DNA of 64,000 nucleotides from UBA7236 sp964463165 (GCA_964463165.1 CAYXBK010000014.1:73282-137281); one strand, 5' to 3'. Shown: positions 26,358 to 36,403, numbered from the stretch's first letter. The notes: generated from the sequence alone by a model not told the origin. Numbers and translations are program-made.

Positions 26358-27743
26358 ATGTCAGACGAGTCGTTCAGGGATATTATTTATACAGCAGATG
26401 AAGAGGGGCATCGTAAATGGGTGTTTGCCACACAACCAAAGGGGAAATTATATTCTGCACGTACCCTTGTCAGCATTTTATATCTTGCCATTTTCTTTCT
26501 GCTTCCGTTTTTAAAAATTCACGGCGAGCCATTATTTTTATTCAATATCCCGGAAAGAAAGTTCATCATTTTCGGATTTATATTTTGGCCGCAGGACTTT
26601 TTTCTTTTCGCGATGGCGATGCTTTCATTTCTTGTTTTTATTATTTTCTTCACTGTTATTTACGGCCGTGTTTTTTGCGGATGGGCCTGCCCGCAAACCG
26701 TATTCATGGAAATGATATTCCGGCGCATTGAATACTGGATAGAAGGAACTGCCGAACAACAGAGAAAATTAAATAAGCAGGCATGGAACCGTGAAAAAAT
26801 TTTAAAAAAATCGGCAAAGCATATTGTTTTTTACGCCGTTTCGTTCCTCATTGGAAATACGTTTCTCGCCTATATTATCGGTGTTGATGAATTATTCAAA
26901 ATTGTGCAGGAGCCGCTTTCAGAAAATATCGTTTTGTTTATTGCAATGATCGGTTTCAGTGCGGCGTTTTATGCGGTCTTTGCATTTCTGCGTGAAATGA
27001 TTTGTTTATTCGCCTGCCCGTACGGCAGATTACAGGGTGTATTGCTGGATAAACATTCAATTGTTGTTGCATATGATTATAAAAGAGGAGAACCCCGCGG
27101 ACATTTAAAACATGAGCAGGTGCAGGAAAATAATGGTGATTGCATTGATTGCCATTTATGCGTAAAGGTTTGTCCTACCGGAATTGATATCCGCAACGGA
27201 ACACAATTGGAATGTGTGAACTGCACTGCCTGTATTGATGCCTGTAATTCGGTGATGGAAAAAATTCATAAACCGAAAGGACTGATCAGATATGCTTCGG
27301 AAAACAATATCGCCGTAGGTGAAAAAATGTCGTTTACACCACGCATGAAAGCATATTCAATTGTGCTTGTTGCACTGATGGGTGTATTTTCCTTTTTATT
27401 GCTGACACGCACCGATATTGAAGCAACGATTACCCGTGCTCCGGGCCAATTGTATCAGAAACCCGATAGCCTGCACATCAGCAATTTATACAATGTGAAA
27501 CTTACAAATAAAACGCATAAGGAACTCGATGTAAGATTGCAACTGGAAGAACTTGACGGTACAATTAAATTGATCGGTAACGATATTCATGTGAAGAGCG
27601 AATCCTTGCAGGAGACAACATTCTTTCTCACGCTGAGCAGAAAAGATATTACGAAAATGAATATGCCGCTCAGAATTGCAGTCTATGCAGGGGATGAAAA
27701 AATAAAATCCGTGAAAACAACATTTTTCGGACCTCCTAAATAA
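26358..27743 (+). CDS. ccoG: cbb3 oxidase accessory protein CcoG (FixG/RdxA)
   Basis: This 461-residue membrane ferredoxin has five helices, with GRVFCGWACPQTVFMEM in the second loop, a conserved CPYGRLQ in the fourth, and two 4Fe-4S motifs (CIDCHLCVKVCP and CVNCTACIDAC). A C-terminal Ig-like domain (about 360-461) follows. CcoG reduces copper for oxidase assembly in the proteobacterial system. It lies 57 bases after ccoP in the same operon. Confidence 0.95.
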   Translation: MSDESFRDIIYTADEEGHRKWVFATQPKGKLYSARTLVSILYLAIFFLLPFLKIHGEPLFLFNIPERKFIIFGFIFWPQDFFLFAMAMLSFLVFIIFFTVIYGRVFCGWACPQTVFMEMIFRRIEYWIEGTAEQQRKLNKQAWNREKILKKSAKHIVFYAVSFLIGNTFLAYIIGVDELFKIVQEPLSENIVLFIAMIGFSAAFYAVFAFLREMICLFACPYGRLQGVLLDKHSIVVAYDYKRGEPRGHLKHEQVQENNGDCIDCHLCVKVCPTGIDIRNGTQLECVNCTACIDACNSVMEKIHKPKGLIRYASENNIAVGEKMSFTPRMKAYSIVLVALMGVFSFLLLTRTDIEATITRAPGQLYQKPDSLHISNLYNVKLTNKTHKELDVRLQLEELDGTIKLIGNDIHVKSESLQETTFFLTLSRKDITKMNMPLRIAVYAGDEKIKSVKTTFFGPPK

Positions 27744-27749
27744 TGAATT

Positions 27750-28184
27750 ATGAATTGGGGAACAAAACTTACAATTGTATTTATTCTGTTTGCAGGTATG
27801 ATCATTACGATGGTGGTAATGTGTATGCAACAGAATTTTGATATGGTAACCGATAATTATTACGAAGAAGAACTGGTATATCAGGACAGGATTGATGCCG
27901 AAACAAATGCAGCTGCTTTTGCCGGGGGCATAGTTTTTACAATGTCGCCGGATTCGGTAATTCTTTCGATGCCACCGGAAGGCATAAACGGGTTTAAAAA
28001 TGGAACAATTGTTTTTTACAGGGCCTCTGATGCAAATCTTGATGTAAAAAATGAATTGCATATTGATGCTGCCGGCCATCAAAAATTTGATCGCAAAAAA
28101 TTTGCAGCCGGTAATTATGAAGTGAATCTTTCATGGGAAGCATCCGGAAAAAATTATTTTCATAAAACAGTTTTGCAATTCTGA
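27750..28184 (+). CDS. ccoH: FixH/CcoH family protein
   Basis: This 144-residue protein begins with one membrane helix (GTKLTIVFILFAGMIITMVVMC), then the family signature DMVTDNYYEEELVYQDRID, and a C-terminal beta-sandwich-like part. FixH/CcoH acts in assembly and stability of the cbb3 complex. It lies 6 bases after ccoG and its stop overlaps the start of the next gene. Confidence 0.92.
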   Translation: MNWGTKLTIVFILFAGMIITMVVMCMQQNFDMVTDNYYEEELVYQDRIDAETNAAAFAGGIVFTMSPDSVILSMPPEGINGFKNGTIVFYRASDANLDVKNELHIDAAGHQKFDRKKFAAGNYEVNLSWEASGKNYFHKTVLQF

Positions 28185-28888
28185 TGGAATTATTCATCGC
28201 GGCATTTATTACAGGACTTTTCGGCAGTATGCATTGCGCAGGAATGTGCGGGCCACTTGCAATTGCATTTAATATGCGGGGCGGGACAAATAGTTTTATG
28301 CATGCAGTGGCATATAATGCTTCGAGAATTTTTGCATATGCCATGCTCGGATTTATTTTCGGCCTCATCGGTTTTGGTTTTTCACTCGCCGGCTGGCAGC
28401 AGATCATTACAATTTGCGCAGGCGCCGTTATTTTAATATTTGTATTTGGGAAGAAATACCTGGCGGGAGAGAAGAATGGTAATTCGGTTTTTCAAAAAAT
28501 GATCAATTCGATCAGAGCACGCATTCAAAAGCAATTTTCAAAACACACGATGCAGGCATCTTTTGCACTCGGATTTTTAAACGGATTACTTCCTTGTGGT
28601 TTGGTTTATATTGCTTTAGCCGGTGCTGTTGTATCAGGAAATATATATGACGGAACATTTTATATGGTTTTATTCGGGCTCGGCACATTTCCGCTCATGT
28701 TCTTTTTCGCAGTATCCGGAAATTATTTATCTGTTAAAAAAAGATTACTGTTGCGGAAAGCGCTCCCTGCTTTTAGCGTTGTGATTGCATGCCTGCTCAT
28801 TATCCGCGGATTAAACCTCGGCATCCCATATCTTTCTCCGCAATTTGAAGCGGCACAACAAGCTGCTGTATGCTGCAGTCCGGAATAA
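28184..28888 (+). CDS. SafE/TauE-type (DsbD-like) membrane protein of the cco operon
   Basis: This 234-residue protein has six helices in two related halves, each with a Gly/Cys/Met-rich motif (GLFGSMHCAGMCGPLA and LGFLNGLLPCGLVYIALAGA). This is the family usually annotated as sulfite exporter TauE/SafE, related to the DsbD core, and in Bacteroidota it regularly follows fixH. The CxxMC and LPC motifs suit metal or electron transfer. A role in copper supply is likely but inferred from place. The start overlaps the ccoH stop (TGATG). Confidence 0.85.
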   Translation: MELFIAAFITGLFGSMHCAGMCGPLAIAFNMRGGTNSFMHAVAYNASRIFAYAMLGFIFGLIGFGFSLAGWQQIITICAGAVILIFVFGKKYLAGEKNGNSVFQKMINSIRARIQKQFSKHTMQASFALGFLNGLLPCGLVYIALAGAVVSGNIYDGTFYMVLFGLGTFPLMFFFAVSGNYLSVKKRLLLRKALPAFSVVIACLLIIRGLNLGIPYLSPQFEAAQQAAVCCSPE

Positions 28889-28973
28889 AGCAAACAGATT
28901 TAAATTATGTTTTGTATTACATGATCGTAAGCGCATACTTTTTTAGCTCCCGCGATTCGATTAATTTCGTGAA

Positions 28974-30068
28974 ATGAAAATTGCAGATATCATTTCATAT
29001 CTCGAAACTTTAGCGCCTCCCTCATTACAGGAAAATTATGATAATGCCGGATTACTCACAGGTGATCCGGAAACTGAAATCACAGGCGCTCTCGTTTGTC
29101 TGGATTCAATTGAAGAAATAATAGATGAAGCGATCAGTTTAAATTGCAATCTGATAATTGCGCATCACCCCATCATATTCAGCGGACTGAAAAAAATTAA
29201 TGGCAAAAATTATATTGAGCGCACAATAATAAAAGCAATTAAAAATGATATCGCCATTTATGCCATCCACACGAATCTCGACAATGTGAGAATGGGTGTA
29301 AATGAAATGATTGCCCGTAAACTTGAATTACTGGATTGTAAAATATTAGCACCAAAAAAGGGGCTTCTGAAAAAACTCGTCACTTTTATTCCGACTAATC
29401 ATGCTGAAAAACTGAGGCAGGCATTATTTGAGGCCGGTGCAGGGCATATCGGGCACTATGATCATTGCAGTTTCAGCCTTGAAGGAACAGGGAGTTTCCG
29501 GGGAGATGATGCCAGTGCGCCTTATGTTGGCGAGAAGGGCGAAGAACATCATGAACCTGAAACTAGGATCGAGGTAATTTATCCGGCAGTTTCTGAACGG
29601 CAAATTCTCTTTGCGCTCCGTCAAAACCACCCGTATGAGGAAATTGCCTATGATATTTATTTATTGGAAAATAAACATCCCGAAATCGGGGCCGGCTTGA
29701 TCGGCCGCTTAAAACATCCCACCGATGAATTTCTTTTCCTCCGTTTTGTTAAATCTGCGATGCAAACACCGAGTATCAGATATACGGCTTTTAAAGGGAA
29801 GAATGTTGAGAGAGTAGCGATTTGCGGCGGATCAGGCAGCTTTTTACTGCAGGATGCGATAGCTGCCGGAGCCGATGTGTTCATTACTGCCGATTTCAAA
29901 TACCACCAGTTTTTTGATGCCGACAACAGGATCGTAATTGCAGACATCGGGCATTATGAAAGTGAGCAATTTACAATCGAGCTGATTACCGGGCTGTTGC
30001 AGAAAAAATTTCCTAACTTTGCCCTTCATTTTACAAAAATTAATACCAATCCAATAAACTATCTGTAA
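28974..30068 (+). CDS. Nif3-like dinuclear metal centre protein
   Basis: This 364-residue protein carries the metal-ligand signatures of the Nif3/YqfO family: AHHP (H64, H65), HTNLDN (D102) and C-terminal DIGHYESEQF. A central insertion of about 110 residues (about 130-240) is the PII-like domain found in the longer bacterial members. The family is often labelled GTP cyclohydrolase 1 type 2 homolog, though its real function is unclear. It starts 85 bases after the cco operon, with a TAATTTCG -7-like box ending four bases before the ATG, and is followed after 2 bases by the zinc-ribbon gene. Confidence 0.92.
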   Translation: MKIADIISYLETLAPPSLQENYDNAGLLTGDPETEITGALVCLDSIEEIIDEAISLNCNLIIAHHPIIFSGLKKINGKNYIERTIIKAIKNDIAIYAIHTNLDNVRMGVNEMIARKLELLDCKILAPKKGLLKKLVTFIPTNHAEKLRQALFEAGAGHIGHYDHCSFSLEGTGSFRGDDASAPYVGEKGEEHHEPETRIEVIYPAVSERQILFALRQNHPYEEIAYDIYLLENKHPEIGAGLIGRLKHPTDEFLFLRFVKSAMQTPSIRYTAFKGKNVERVAICGGSGSFLLQDAIAAGADVFITADFKYHQFFDADNRIVIADIGHYESEQFTIELITGLLQKKFPNFALHFTKINTNPINYL

Positions 30069-30070
30069 TC

Positions 30071-30817
30071 ATGGCAGTGAAGGAAATGACTATCAAGGAA
30101 AGCCTGCAGGCTCTCTGGAAATTACAAAAAATACATACGAAGATTGACGAGATTGCCGTACTGAAAGGTGAACTTCCCATGGAAGTAAGCGATCTTGAAG
30201 ATGAACTTGCCGGTCTGGAAACCCGCATCCATAAACTCGAAGTTGAGATGAAGGAGGTGGAACAAGAGGCGGCAAACCGTAAAACAGCGATCAAAACGGC
30301 AAAAGACCTGATCCAGAAATATGAGAAACAACAGAATTCGGTTAAAAACAGCCGTGAATTTGATGCCCTCACAAAGGAGATCGAACTCAACAGGCTCGAT
30401 ATCGAACTGAACGAAAAGAAGATCAAGGATGCTGCAGCCGGTAAAGATGCCAAAGCCGTTGCAATTGAAGATGCAAAGAAATTATTCGAGAATAAGAAAA
30501 AGGACCTGAAGAAAAAGAAAGAAGAACTTGAACGTATTATCGAAGAAACTGAAAAAGAACTTACCGAATTAGATAAAAAAGCAACCAAGGCTGAAAAAGA
30601 TGTGGAGGAGAGATTACTCGGTGCTTATTTCCGAATCCGTAACTCATACCGCAATGGTTTGGCCGTTGTTTCTGTAGCACGTAATTCATGCGGAGGATGT
30701 TTTTCTGTGGTGCCGCCGCAACGTCAGGCCGAGATCAAACAGGCGAAGAAAATTATTATTTGTGAACATTGCGGAAGGATCCTTGTGGATGATGCCGTAA
30801 TGGAAGCAAAAGACTGA
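30071..30817 (+). CDS. Coiled-coil protein with C-terminal zinc ribbon
   Basis: This 248-residue protein is a long antiparallel coiled coil (about 10-180, very rich in Lys and Glu) ending in a C4 zinc ribbon (CGGCFSVVPPQ and CEHCGRILV). This is the HP0958/CdsZ type of zinc-ribbon protein. It lies 2 bases after the Nif3-like gene, a common pairing in bacteria. Its role is not established; relatives act as RNA- or protein-binding chaperones. Confidence 0.92.
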   Translation: MAVKEMTIKESLQALWKLQKIHTKIDEIAVLKGELPMEVSDLEDELAGLETRIHKLEVEMKEVEQEAANRKTAIKTAKDLIQKYEKQQNSVKNSREFDALTKEIELNRLDIELNEKKIKDAAAGKDAKAVAIEDAKKLFENKKKDLKKKKEELERIIEETEKELTELDKKATKAEKDVEERLLGAYFRIRNSYRNGLAVVSVARNSCGGCFSVVPPQRQAEIKQAKKIIICEHCGRILVDDAVMEAKD

Positions 30818-30844
30818 TTGAATTAAAGAACGTAATTTTAAGCC

Positions 30845-32320
30845 ATGAAGAAATATATTCTGATATTCTTCGTGGCTTTTTTCTGTACTGCAAATTCGTT
30901 TGCGGCGCAATTTGATTTTAATCAACGCTGCATCAATGCATATAATTTTATCCAGGAATTACGTCTGAATGAAGGGCGACAATTACTGGAGGAAGAGAAA
31001 AAAGCAAATCCCGATAATCTGATCCCGGTATATCTGGATAATTATCTGGATTTTCTCGCAACATATATCAATGAAGATGAAGCCGAATTCGACAAGCTCG
31101 AGCCGAACAAGGAAATGCGGCTTGATAAATTGAAAACAGGTGATAAATCTTCACCCTATTATTACTATACACAGGCAGAGGTTTTAATTCAATGGGCTTT
31201 TTCTAAATTAAAATTTGAAGAATATGTTTCCGCATTTTCGGATGTGCGCAAAGCATATTTATTACTTGAAGAAAATCAGAAAAAATTTCCCGGTTTCATG
31301 GCGAATAAAAAAAGCCTTGGAATGCTGCATGCAATTGTAGGCGCAATTCCCGATCAGTATAAATGGGGCGTGAATATGCTTGGCATGGATGGTTCGATTG
31401 AACAGGGGCTGAAAGAATTGAAAAGCATTATTGATTATTCGAAAACAAATACATTTATTTTCAAACAGGAAACGTATTTATATTACGCATTTATTTCCTT
31501 GTACCTGGGCAGAGATGAAACAACTGCATGGAATATTGTAAAAGATCTTGATACGAAAACGAATTTGCTGAATGTATTTTGTATTGCAAGCGTTGCAATG
31601 CGCACCGGCAGAAACGACCTTGCCATCAGCACCATTGCTGCAAAACCAACCGGCCCGAATTATTTCCCGTATTATTATCTCGATTTTATGATGGGACTTG
31701 CCAAAACAAGGCGCCTGGATGCAGATGCATCTGCATATCTCACAAAATTTACACAGAATTTCAAAGGAAAAAATTACATCAAGGAAACGTATCAGAAATT
31801 GGCATGGAATGCTTTGCTGGCCGGTAATTCAGCAAAGTACAAAGAATATATGGGCCTTGTAAAATCAAAAGGCGACGATTTGATTGATGATGATAAACAA
31901 GCATTGTATGAAGCGGAGAATGGAAAAATACCAAACGTGCTATTATTAAAATCAAGAGTATTATTTGACGGCGGTTATTATAAAGAAGCATTAAAACAAC
32001 TCGAAGGAAAAAGTATTGATAGTTTTACTGATGAGAAAGATAAAGTTGAATTCACTTATCGTGCGGGGCGTATTTATGATGCCGCCGGTTTTCCGGATAA
32101 AGCAAAAGGCTTTTATGCCGCCACGATTCAAAACGGTGAAGATCTTCCCTATTATTTCGCGGCAAGCGCAGCCTTTCATCTGGGCACCATTTACGAATCT
32201 GAAAAAAATAATGAAAAGGCACGCTACTATTATCAAAAATGCCTCGATATGGATAATAAAGAATATCAGACAAGCCTGAACGGTTTGGCGAAAGCGGGAT
32301 TGAACAGGGTGGGGGATTGA
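30845..32320 (+). CDS. Periplasmic TPR-repeat protein
   Basis: This 491-residue protein has a signal peptide (MKKYILIFFVAFFCTANSFA). The body is helical throughout, with TPR-like hairpins such as ALKQLEGKSIDSFTDEKDK and the last repeat YESEKNNEKARYYYQKCLDM. The N-terminal half contains AFSDVRKAYLLLEENQKKFPGF and LGMLHAIVGAIPDQYKWG, which recall the outer-membrane DUF3808-type group. It ends 2 bases from the converging T9SS gene. Its partner is unknown. Confidence 0.75.
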   Translation: MKKYILIFFVAFFCTANSFAAQFDFNQRCINAYNFIQELRLNEGRQLLEEEKKANPDNLIPVYLDNYLDFLATYINEDEAEFDKLEPNKEMRLDKLKTGDKSSPYYYYTQAEVLIQWAFSKLKFEEYVSAFSDVRKAYLLLEENQKKFPGFMANKKSLGMLHAIVGAIPDQYKWGVNMLGMDGSIEQGLKELKSIIDYSKTNTFIFKQETYLYYAFISLYLGRDETTAWNIVKDLDTKTNLLNVFCIASVAMRTGRNDLAISTIAAKPTGPNYFPYYYLDFMMGLAKTRRLDADASAYLTKFTQNFKGKNYIKETYQKLAWNALLAGNSAKYKEYMGLVKSKGDDLIDDDKQALYEAENGKIPNVLLLKSRVLFDGGYYKEALKQLEGKSIDSFTDEKDKVEFTYRAGRIYDAAGFPDKAKGFYAATIQNGEDLPYYFAASAAFHLGTIYESEKNNEKARYYYQKCLDMDNKEYQTSLNGLAKAGLNRVGD

Positions 32321-32321
32321 A

Positions 32322-33830
32322 TTATTCTTTAATGAATTTGCCGCTGTATGAAAAATTTGAATTGTTGAGATTGATAATATAAAAACCTGCGCTTAAATCA
32401 TCGATATGCATTTCAAAACCATTATCATTTGAATGCAATTCAAACTGCTTAATCAGTTTTCCGTCTACAGAATATATGCTTAATTCGTAATTCCCGTTTG
32501 CAATTACATTCTGAATCTGTAAAACATTTGTAGCAGGGTTGGGAAATAATTTTAATTCCCGTTCCGGATTTGAACCTGTGATTGCAACATCAAGATCACC
32601 GAAATCGTAAGGTGTTCCCCATTGCAATAATCCTTTTTGAAAATACACCATATCAAATTTATAATAATTTGCTGCGCCCGTGGAGTCGAGAAAATGCATC
32701 AGGCCCAGGCCGTCGCCGTATAATTGCTCAGGTTGAGAAATAGCATCCGGGTTACTCAGGCAATTTGTACCGGCATCATAATTAAACCAATCGTAAACAT
32801 ATTTATGTGCGATGCCTTTAAAGATGGTATCATTTTTTATCCAATCTGAATATCCGAATTTGTTTGCCTGAAAAAGATTTAATTCCAGGGTGTCGAGAAA
32901 TCCATAATCATCATAATTGTAAGTAACCTCAATCGTATCCCAAATAATTGTGGAGGATGGTGTTGCACCATAGTATAAGGTGTCAAATCGAATGCGCTCC
33001 ATTTGATAAGTTGCAGATGTGGTTGTTTCAGAAGTATCCATCACATAAAATTTCCATGCGCTGATTCTCTTATCTGCATCCGATTCATTATCAGGAACTG
33101 ATTCTTCACGAAAATGAAATTCATTGCCAAGTTGAAAATTGAAAGCAGTTTCCGCGTCTACATCAACCACGTTTTGATCCGGATTTGCAACGCCACGCAA
33201 TATAAGGGGAAGTTTATCCAACGGTTCGGGAAAATCCTGAAAATTAAAATACTCAATTAAGCCATAGTTTTTTGTGAAATCCCATTTTGTTTGATTTGGA
33301 AAAATATCAGGTTGAATTACGCCACTTGAATTGTAAACGTTTAATTGAATTCTGGTTACGCTATCAGTAATGCCCGGCAATATTCCCAGAAGAAGTTTGT
33401 TTACAATATATCCCTTTATATAATTCCCATCAGGCCAATCATAAATGTGCCACTCCTCCTCCAGATCAACTTTTGTGCGTATAAATATGCTGTCGCCAAA
33501 TTTGTTGAAAAAAACATATGTGCCATTTATATCATCTTTCGCAATTGCTTTATTTCCGATCATCACAGTATCACCATTTATTATTTCACAACTGCCATCA
33601 CCGATTGTATCTAATATACGATTGAAATAAAATGTGGTGTCCGTTCCTGCAACTGAAAATGAATCTATCTTCATAAAAAAATAAGCACTGTCGGCTTCTG
33701 ATGTATCACGCTTTGTGAATGTAATCGTTCTGTCGGGGTTCAACAGGCGATAATTTTGAGCGTCGCTCAAAAGGCATGACATTATGAAAAAGCTGAACAG
33801 AATTCCTTTAATCTTATTTGATAGCACCAT
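32322..33830 (-). CDS. T9SS type A sorting domain protein, unknown function
   Basis: This 502-residue protein has a signal peptide (cleavage near LLSDAQ) and a C-terminal type IX sorting domain of about 80 residues (LKLFPNPATNVLQI, ELSIYSVDGKLIKQFEL, LSAGFYIINL, ending KFIKE). The middle 400 residues are strand-rich with many DT and TFYFN stretches and no domain I recognise. It should cross the outer membrane through T9SS and be attached at the surface or released. It converges on the TPR gene. Confidence 0.85.
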   Translation of the reverse strand: MVLSNKIKGILFSFFIMSCLLSDAQNYRLLNPDRTITFTKRDTSEADSAYFFMKIDSFSVAGTDTTFYFNRILDTIGDGSCEIINGDTVMIGNKAIAKDDINGTYVFFNKFGDSIFIRTKVDLEEEWHIYDWPDGNYIKGYIVNKLLLGILPGITDSVTRIQLNVYNSSGVIQPDIFPNQTKWDFTKNYGLIEYFNFQDFPEPLDKLPLILRGVANPDQNVVDVDAETAFNFQLGNEFHFREESVPDNESDADKRISAWKFYVMDTSETTTSATYQMERIRFDTLYYGATPSSTIIWDTIEVTYNYDDYGFLDTLELNLFQANKFGYSDWIKNDTIFKGIAHKYVYDWFNYDAGTNCLSNPDAISQPEQLYGDGLGLMHFLDSTGAANYYKFDMVYFQKGLLQWGTPYDFGDLDVAITGSNPERELKLFPNPATNVLQIQNVIANGNYELSIYSVDGKLIKQFELHSNDNGFEMHIDDLSAGFYIINLNNSNFSYSGKFIKE

Positions 33831-33944
33831 GTTAGTAAATTAGCAGTTGTTTTATGAGTCGTGATTTACTTTTACCGTAAAAATAGCTAAAGTTTCGTAT
33901 CAGGTTCGGGCAATGAGTTGTCCTAAGGTAAAAAGACTGTCAAA

Positions 33945-34958
33945 TTGGAATTGAAAAACCATATATCACTTAAAGATCATAATACATTCGGTATCGATGT
34001 AAAAGCAGATGCGTTTGTGCGGATACAAACTGCAAACGACCTGCAAAATGCCGTTTCAGAAGGAATATTTACAAAAAAATACCTGGTCCTTGGCGGCGGC
34101 AGTAATATCCTTTTTACCGGCGATTTTCATGGGACAGTCATACAAAATGCCATCACCGGGATAAAAATTGAAGATGAAACTGCGGATGCGGTTTTTGTTT
34201 CGGCAAAAGGAGGAGAAACATGGCATAAGCTCGTCATGTTTTGTGTGGAAAGAGATTTGGGCGGCATCGAAAATCTTTCACTTATTCCGGGTACGGTGGG
34301 TGCGGCACCCATTCAAAATATCGGTGCCTATGGTGTTGAATTGAAAGAAACCTTTTTTCAATTAACGGCAATTGACCTGAGCAGCGGGGATAAAAAAATA
34401 TTTACACATGCGGATTGCAAATTCGGATACCGCAACAGTATATTCAAACAGGAATTAAAAGGAAAGTATTTTATTTATGAAGTAACAGTCCGCCTCGAAA
34501 AAAATAAAAAACTAAATGTGAGTTACGGAGCTATCCGGCAGGTTTTAAATGAAAAAGGGATTGAATTTCCAACCATCAAAAATGTTTCCGATGCCGTCAT
34601 TCAAATCAGAAAAAGCAAATTACCTGATCCTGAAATTTTGGGAAATGCAGGAAGTTTTTTTAAAAACCCGGAAATCCCAACAGCAGGATTCGAAATATTA
34701 AAAAAGGAATTTCCCGAAATACCCGGTTATCCACTGGAAAATAATTTTACCAAAATACCCGCGGGCTGGTTGATTGAACAATGCGGCTGGAAAGGTAAAC
34801 GGATCGGAAATACCGGGGCACATAAAGATCAGGCACTGGTACTTGTAAATTATGGCGGTGCCACAGGAAATGAAATTTATACACTGGCACTTGAAATCGT
34901 AAAATCCGTAAAAGAAAAATTCGGAATTGAAATACAACCGGAAGTGAATATTATTTAA
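33945..34958 (+). CDS. murB: UDP-N-acetylmuramate dehydrogenase
   Basis: This 337-residue flavoprotein converts UDP-GlcNAc-enolpyruvate to UDP-MurNAc in peptidoglycan synthesis. It has the FAD-binding GGGSNILF, LIPGTVGAAPIQNIGAYG, the substrate-site region FGYRNSIFK and NAGSFFKNP. The N-terminus LKNHISLKDHNTFGID is where the family normally begins. No ATG lies between the upstream in-frame TAA at 33924 and this point, so TTG at 33945 (or 33951) must be the start. It diverges from the T9SS gene. Confidence 0.95.
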   Translation: MELKNHISLKDHNTFGIDVKADAFVRIQTANDLQNAVSEGIFTKKYLVLGGGSNILFTGDFHGTVIQNAITGIKIEDETADAVFVSAKGGETWHKLVMFCVERDLGGIENLSLIPGTVGAAPIQNIGAYGVELKETFFQLTAIDLSSGDKKIFTHADCKFGYRNSIFKQELKGKYFIYEVTVRLEKNKKLNVSYGAIRQVLNEKGIEFPTIKNVSDAVIQIRKSKLPDPEILGNAGSFFKNPEIPTAGFEILKKEFPEIPGYPLENNFTKIPAGWLIEQCGWKGKRIGNTGAHKDQALVLVNYGGATGNEIYTLALEIVKSVKEKFGIEIQPEVNII

Positions 34959-35055
34959 AATTTTTAATGTGCTGATGAGATGATATGCCGGTGTGATAAT
35001 GCTTTTGGGGGAGATTTTGCCAACAAGCTAATCTGCTGATTTGCTAATCAACGAA
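34959..35055. repeat. GCTAAT-type repeat at the dienoyl-CoA reductase 3' end
   Basis: Positions 35022-35050 contain alternating GCTAAT, GCTGAT and TTGCTAATCA steps. In minus-strand sense the reductase stop TGA falls at the repeat edge. Similar sequences lie at 36399, 50190 and 60801. Confidence 0.55.
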
Positions 35056-35922
35056 TCAACTCTTCTTCCGCAGCATCTCCATCATATCCCACATTTGTTT
35101 CGGGACTTTTTCAAGCATATTAAATTCACCTGCACCTTTTATCCATTCACCTCCATCGATTACAACGACTTCACCCGTAATAAATCCTGCGTAATCGGAA
35201 ATTAAATAGGCTGCAAGATTTGCAAGCTCCTGATGATCACCCAACCGGCCGACCGCATTTTTTTTTGCGAGATCAAAATCTTCTTTCATATCGGGCGGCA
35301 ATAATCTGCTCCATGCTCCTTCGGTCGGAAATGGCCCCGGCGCAATTGCATTTAAACGGATGCCATATTTTCCCCATTCAACTGCAAGACTCCTTGTAAG
35401 TGCAAGCACACCTGCTTTTCCGCAGGCACTGGGCACAACATATCCCGAACCTGTCCATGCATAAGTGGTAACAACACTCAAAACATTTCCGGGAATATTA
35501 TTTTCGATCCAGTATTTTCCGGCTGCAAGGGTGCAATTATAAGATCCTTTTAAAACAATATCCACCACAGAATCAAATGCACGATGCGATAATCGTTCTG
35601 TAGGTGATATAAAATTTCCAGCTGCATTATTTACAAGAATTTCAAAGCCGCCGAATTTTTCAATTGTTTTTTTAAGCACATTTTCAACTTCATCATAATT
35701 GCGCACATCGCAGGCAAGGGCAAAACAATTGCCGTTTGTTTGCGCTGATAATTCCGCAGCTGTTTTTTCCAACACATCCAGTTTCCTGCTTGTGATCACC
35801 ACATTGGCACCAAGCGCAAGAAAATATTTTGTCATCGATTTGCCGAGACCTGTTCCGCCACCCGTTACAATAATTGTTTTGCCTTTTAATGCGCCTTCCC
35901 TCAGCATTGGTTGATTGTACAT
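35056..35922 (-). CDS. 2,4-dienoyl-CoA reductase-type SDR
   Basis: This 288-residue short-chain dehydrogenase has the NADPH motif TGGGTGLGKS (20-29), NNAAGNF and the C-terminal block GRLGDHQELANLAAYLISDYAGFITGEV. The catalytic region reads TGSGYVVPSACGKAGV, which matches mitochondrial and peroxisomal 2,4-dienoyl-CoA reductases (TGSGFVVPSASAKAGV) rather than the usual YxxxK form. The end, GEFNMLEKVPKQMWDMMEML, also aligns with that group. It serves beta-oxidation of unsaturated fatty acids. It diverges from a thioesterase gene 82 bases away. Confidence 0.88.
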   Translation of the reverse strand: MYNQPMLREGALKGKTIIVTGGGTGLGKSMTKYFLALGANVVITSRKLDVLEKTAAELSAQTNGNCFALACDVRNYDEVENVLKKTIEKFGGFEILVNNAAGNFISPTERLSHRAFDSVVDIVLKGSYNCTLAAGKYWIENNIPGNVLSVVTTYAWTGSGYVVPSACGKAGVLALTRSLAVEWGKYGIRLNAIAPGPFPTEGAWSRLLPPDMKEDFDLAKKNAVGRLGDHQELANLAAYLISDYAGFITGEVVVIDGGEWIKGAGEFNMLEKVPKQMWDMMEMLRKKS

Positions 35923-36004
35923 ACGACTATTTTTTATTAAAAATAGGGAATAAGTTCGTTATCCGGAATGTATCAATCAGCGAAATATTTCCATCTTTGC
36001 ACAT

Positions 36005-36403
36005 ATGTTTTCTCATCAGATAAAAGTCCGCGGATTTCATTGCGATATGTTCGGTCATGTAAACAATGCCCGCTATTTGGAATTCCTGGAAGAAACACGC
36101 TGGGAATGGCTCAACCGGATTACCACATTTGATTATTTCGAAAGAAAAAATCTCAGTTTTGTTGTAGTGAGTATTACCATTCATTATAAATGGCCTGCAG
36201 TATTAAATGACCTGCTGGAAATTTCTGTTGAAATAAAAAATATGACAAACAGAAGTGCAACCGTGCATCAGAAGGTGCACCGCAAACACGACAATAAATT
36301 AATTGCCGAAGCGGATGTTACATTCGCTTTGCTTGATAATGCAGCAGGGAGAGCAGTTGCCCTTGATGATGATTTGAAGGAGATTTTAATGAAAGGTAAT
36401 TAG
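36005..36403 (+). CDS. Acyl-CoA thioesterase, 4HBT hotdog fold
   Basis: This 132-residue protein matches the YbgC/FadM thioesterases: VRGFHCDMFGHVNNARYLEFLEE holds the hotdog active-site Asp (DMFGHVNNA), followed by FVVVSITIHYKWPA and the final strand block. It hydrolyses acyl-CoA thioesters; the chain length is not evident. It shares a divergent promoter region with the dienoyl-CoA reductase, fitting a fatty-acid role. Its last codon and stop lie in a GCTAAT-type repeat. A CATCTTTG box ends six bases before the ATG. Confidence 0.88.
   Translation: MFSHQIKVRGFHCDMFGHVNNARYLEFLEETRWEWLNRITTFDYFERKNLSFVVVSITIHYKWPAVLNDLLEISVEIKNMTNRSATVHQKVHRKHDNKLIAEADVTFALLDNAAGRAVALDDDLKEILMKGN

Noticed and set aside
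27486..28082. 198-codon antisense frame across ccoG and ccoH
   Set aside because: Shadow of two well-supported genes; His/Cys/Ile-rich product with no recognisable feature.
30040..30588. 182-codon antisense Ser/Phe-rich frame
   Set aside because: Mirror of the Lys/Glu-rich coiled coil on the other strand (AAG/GAA read as CTT/TTC).
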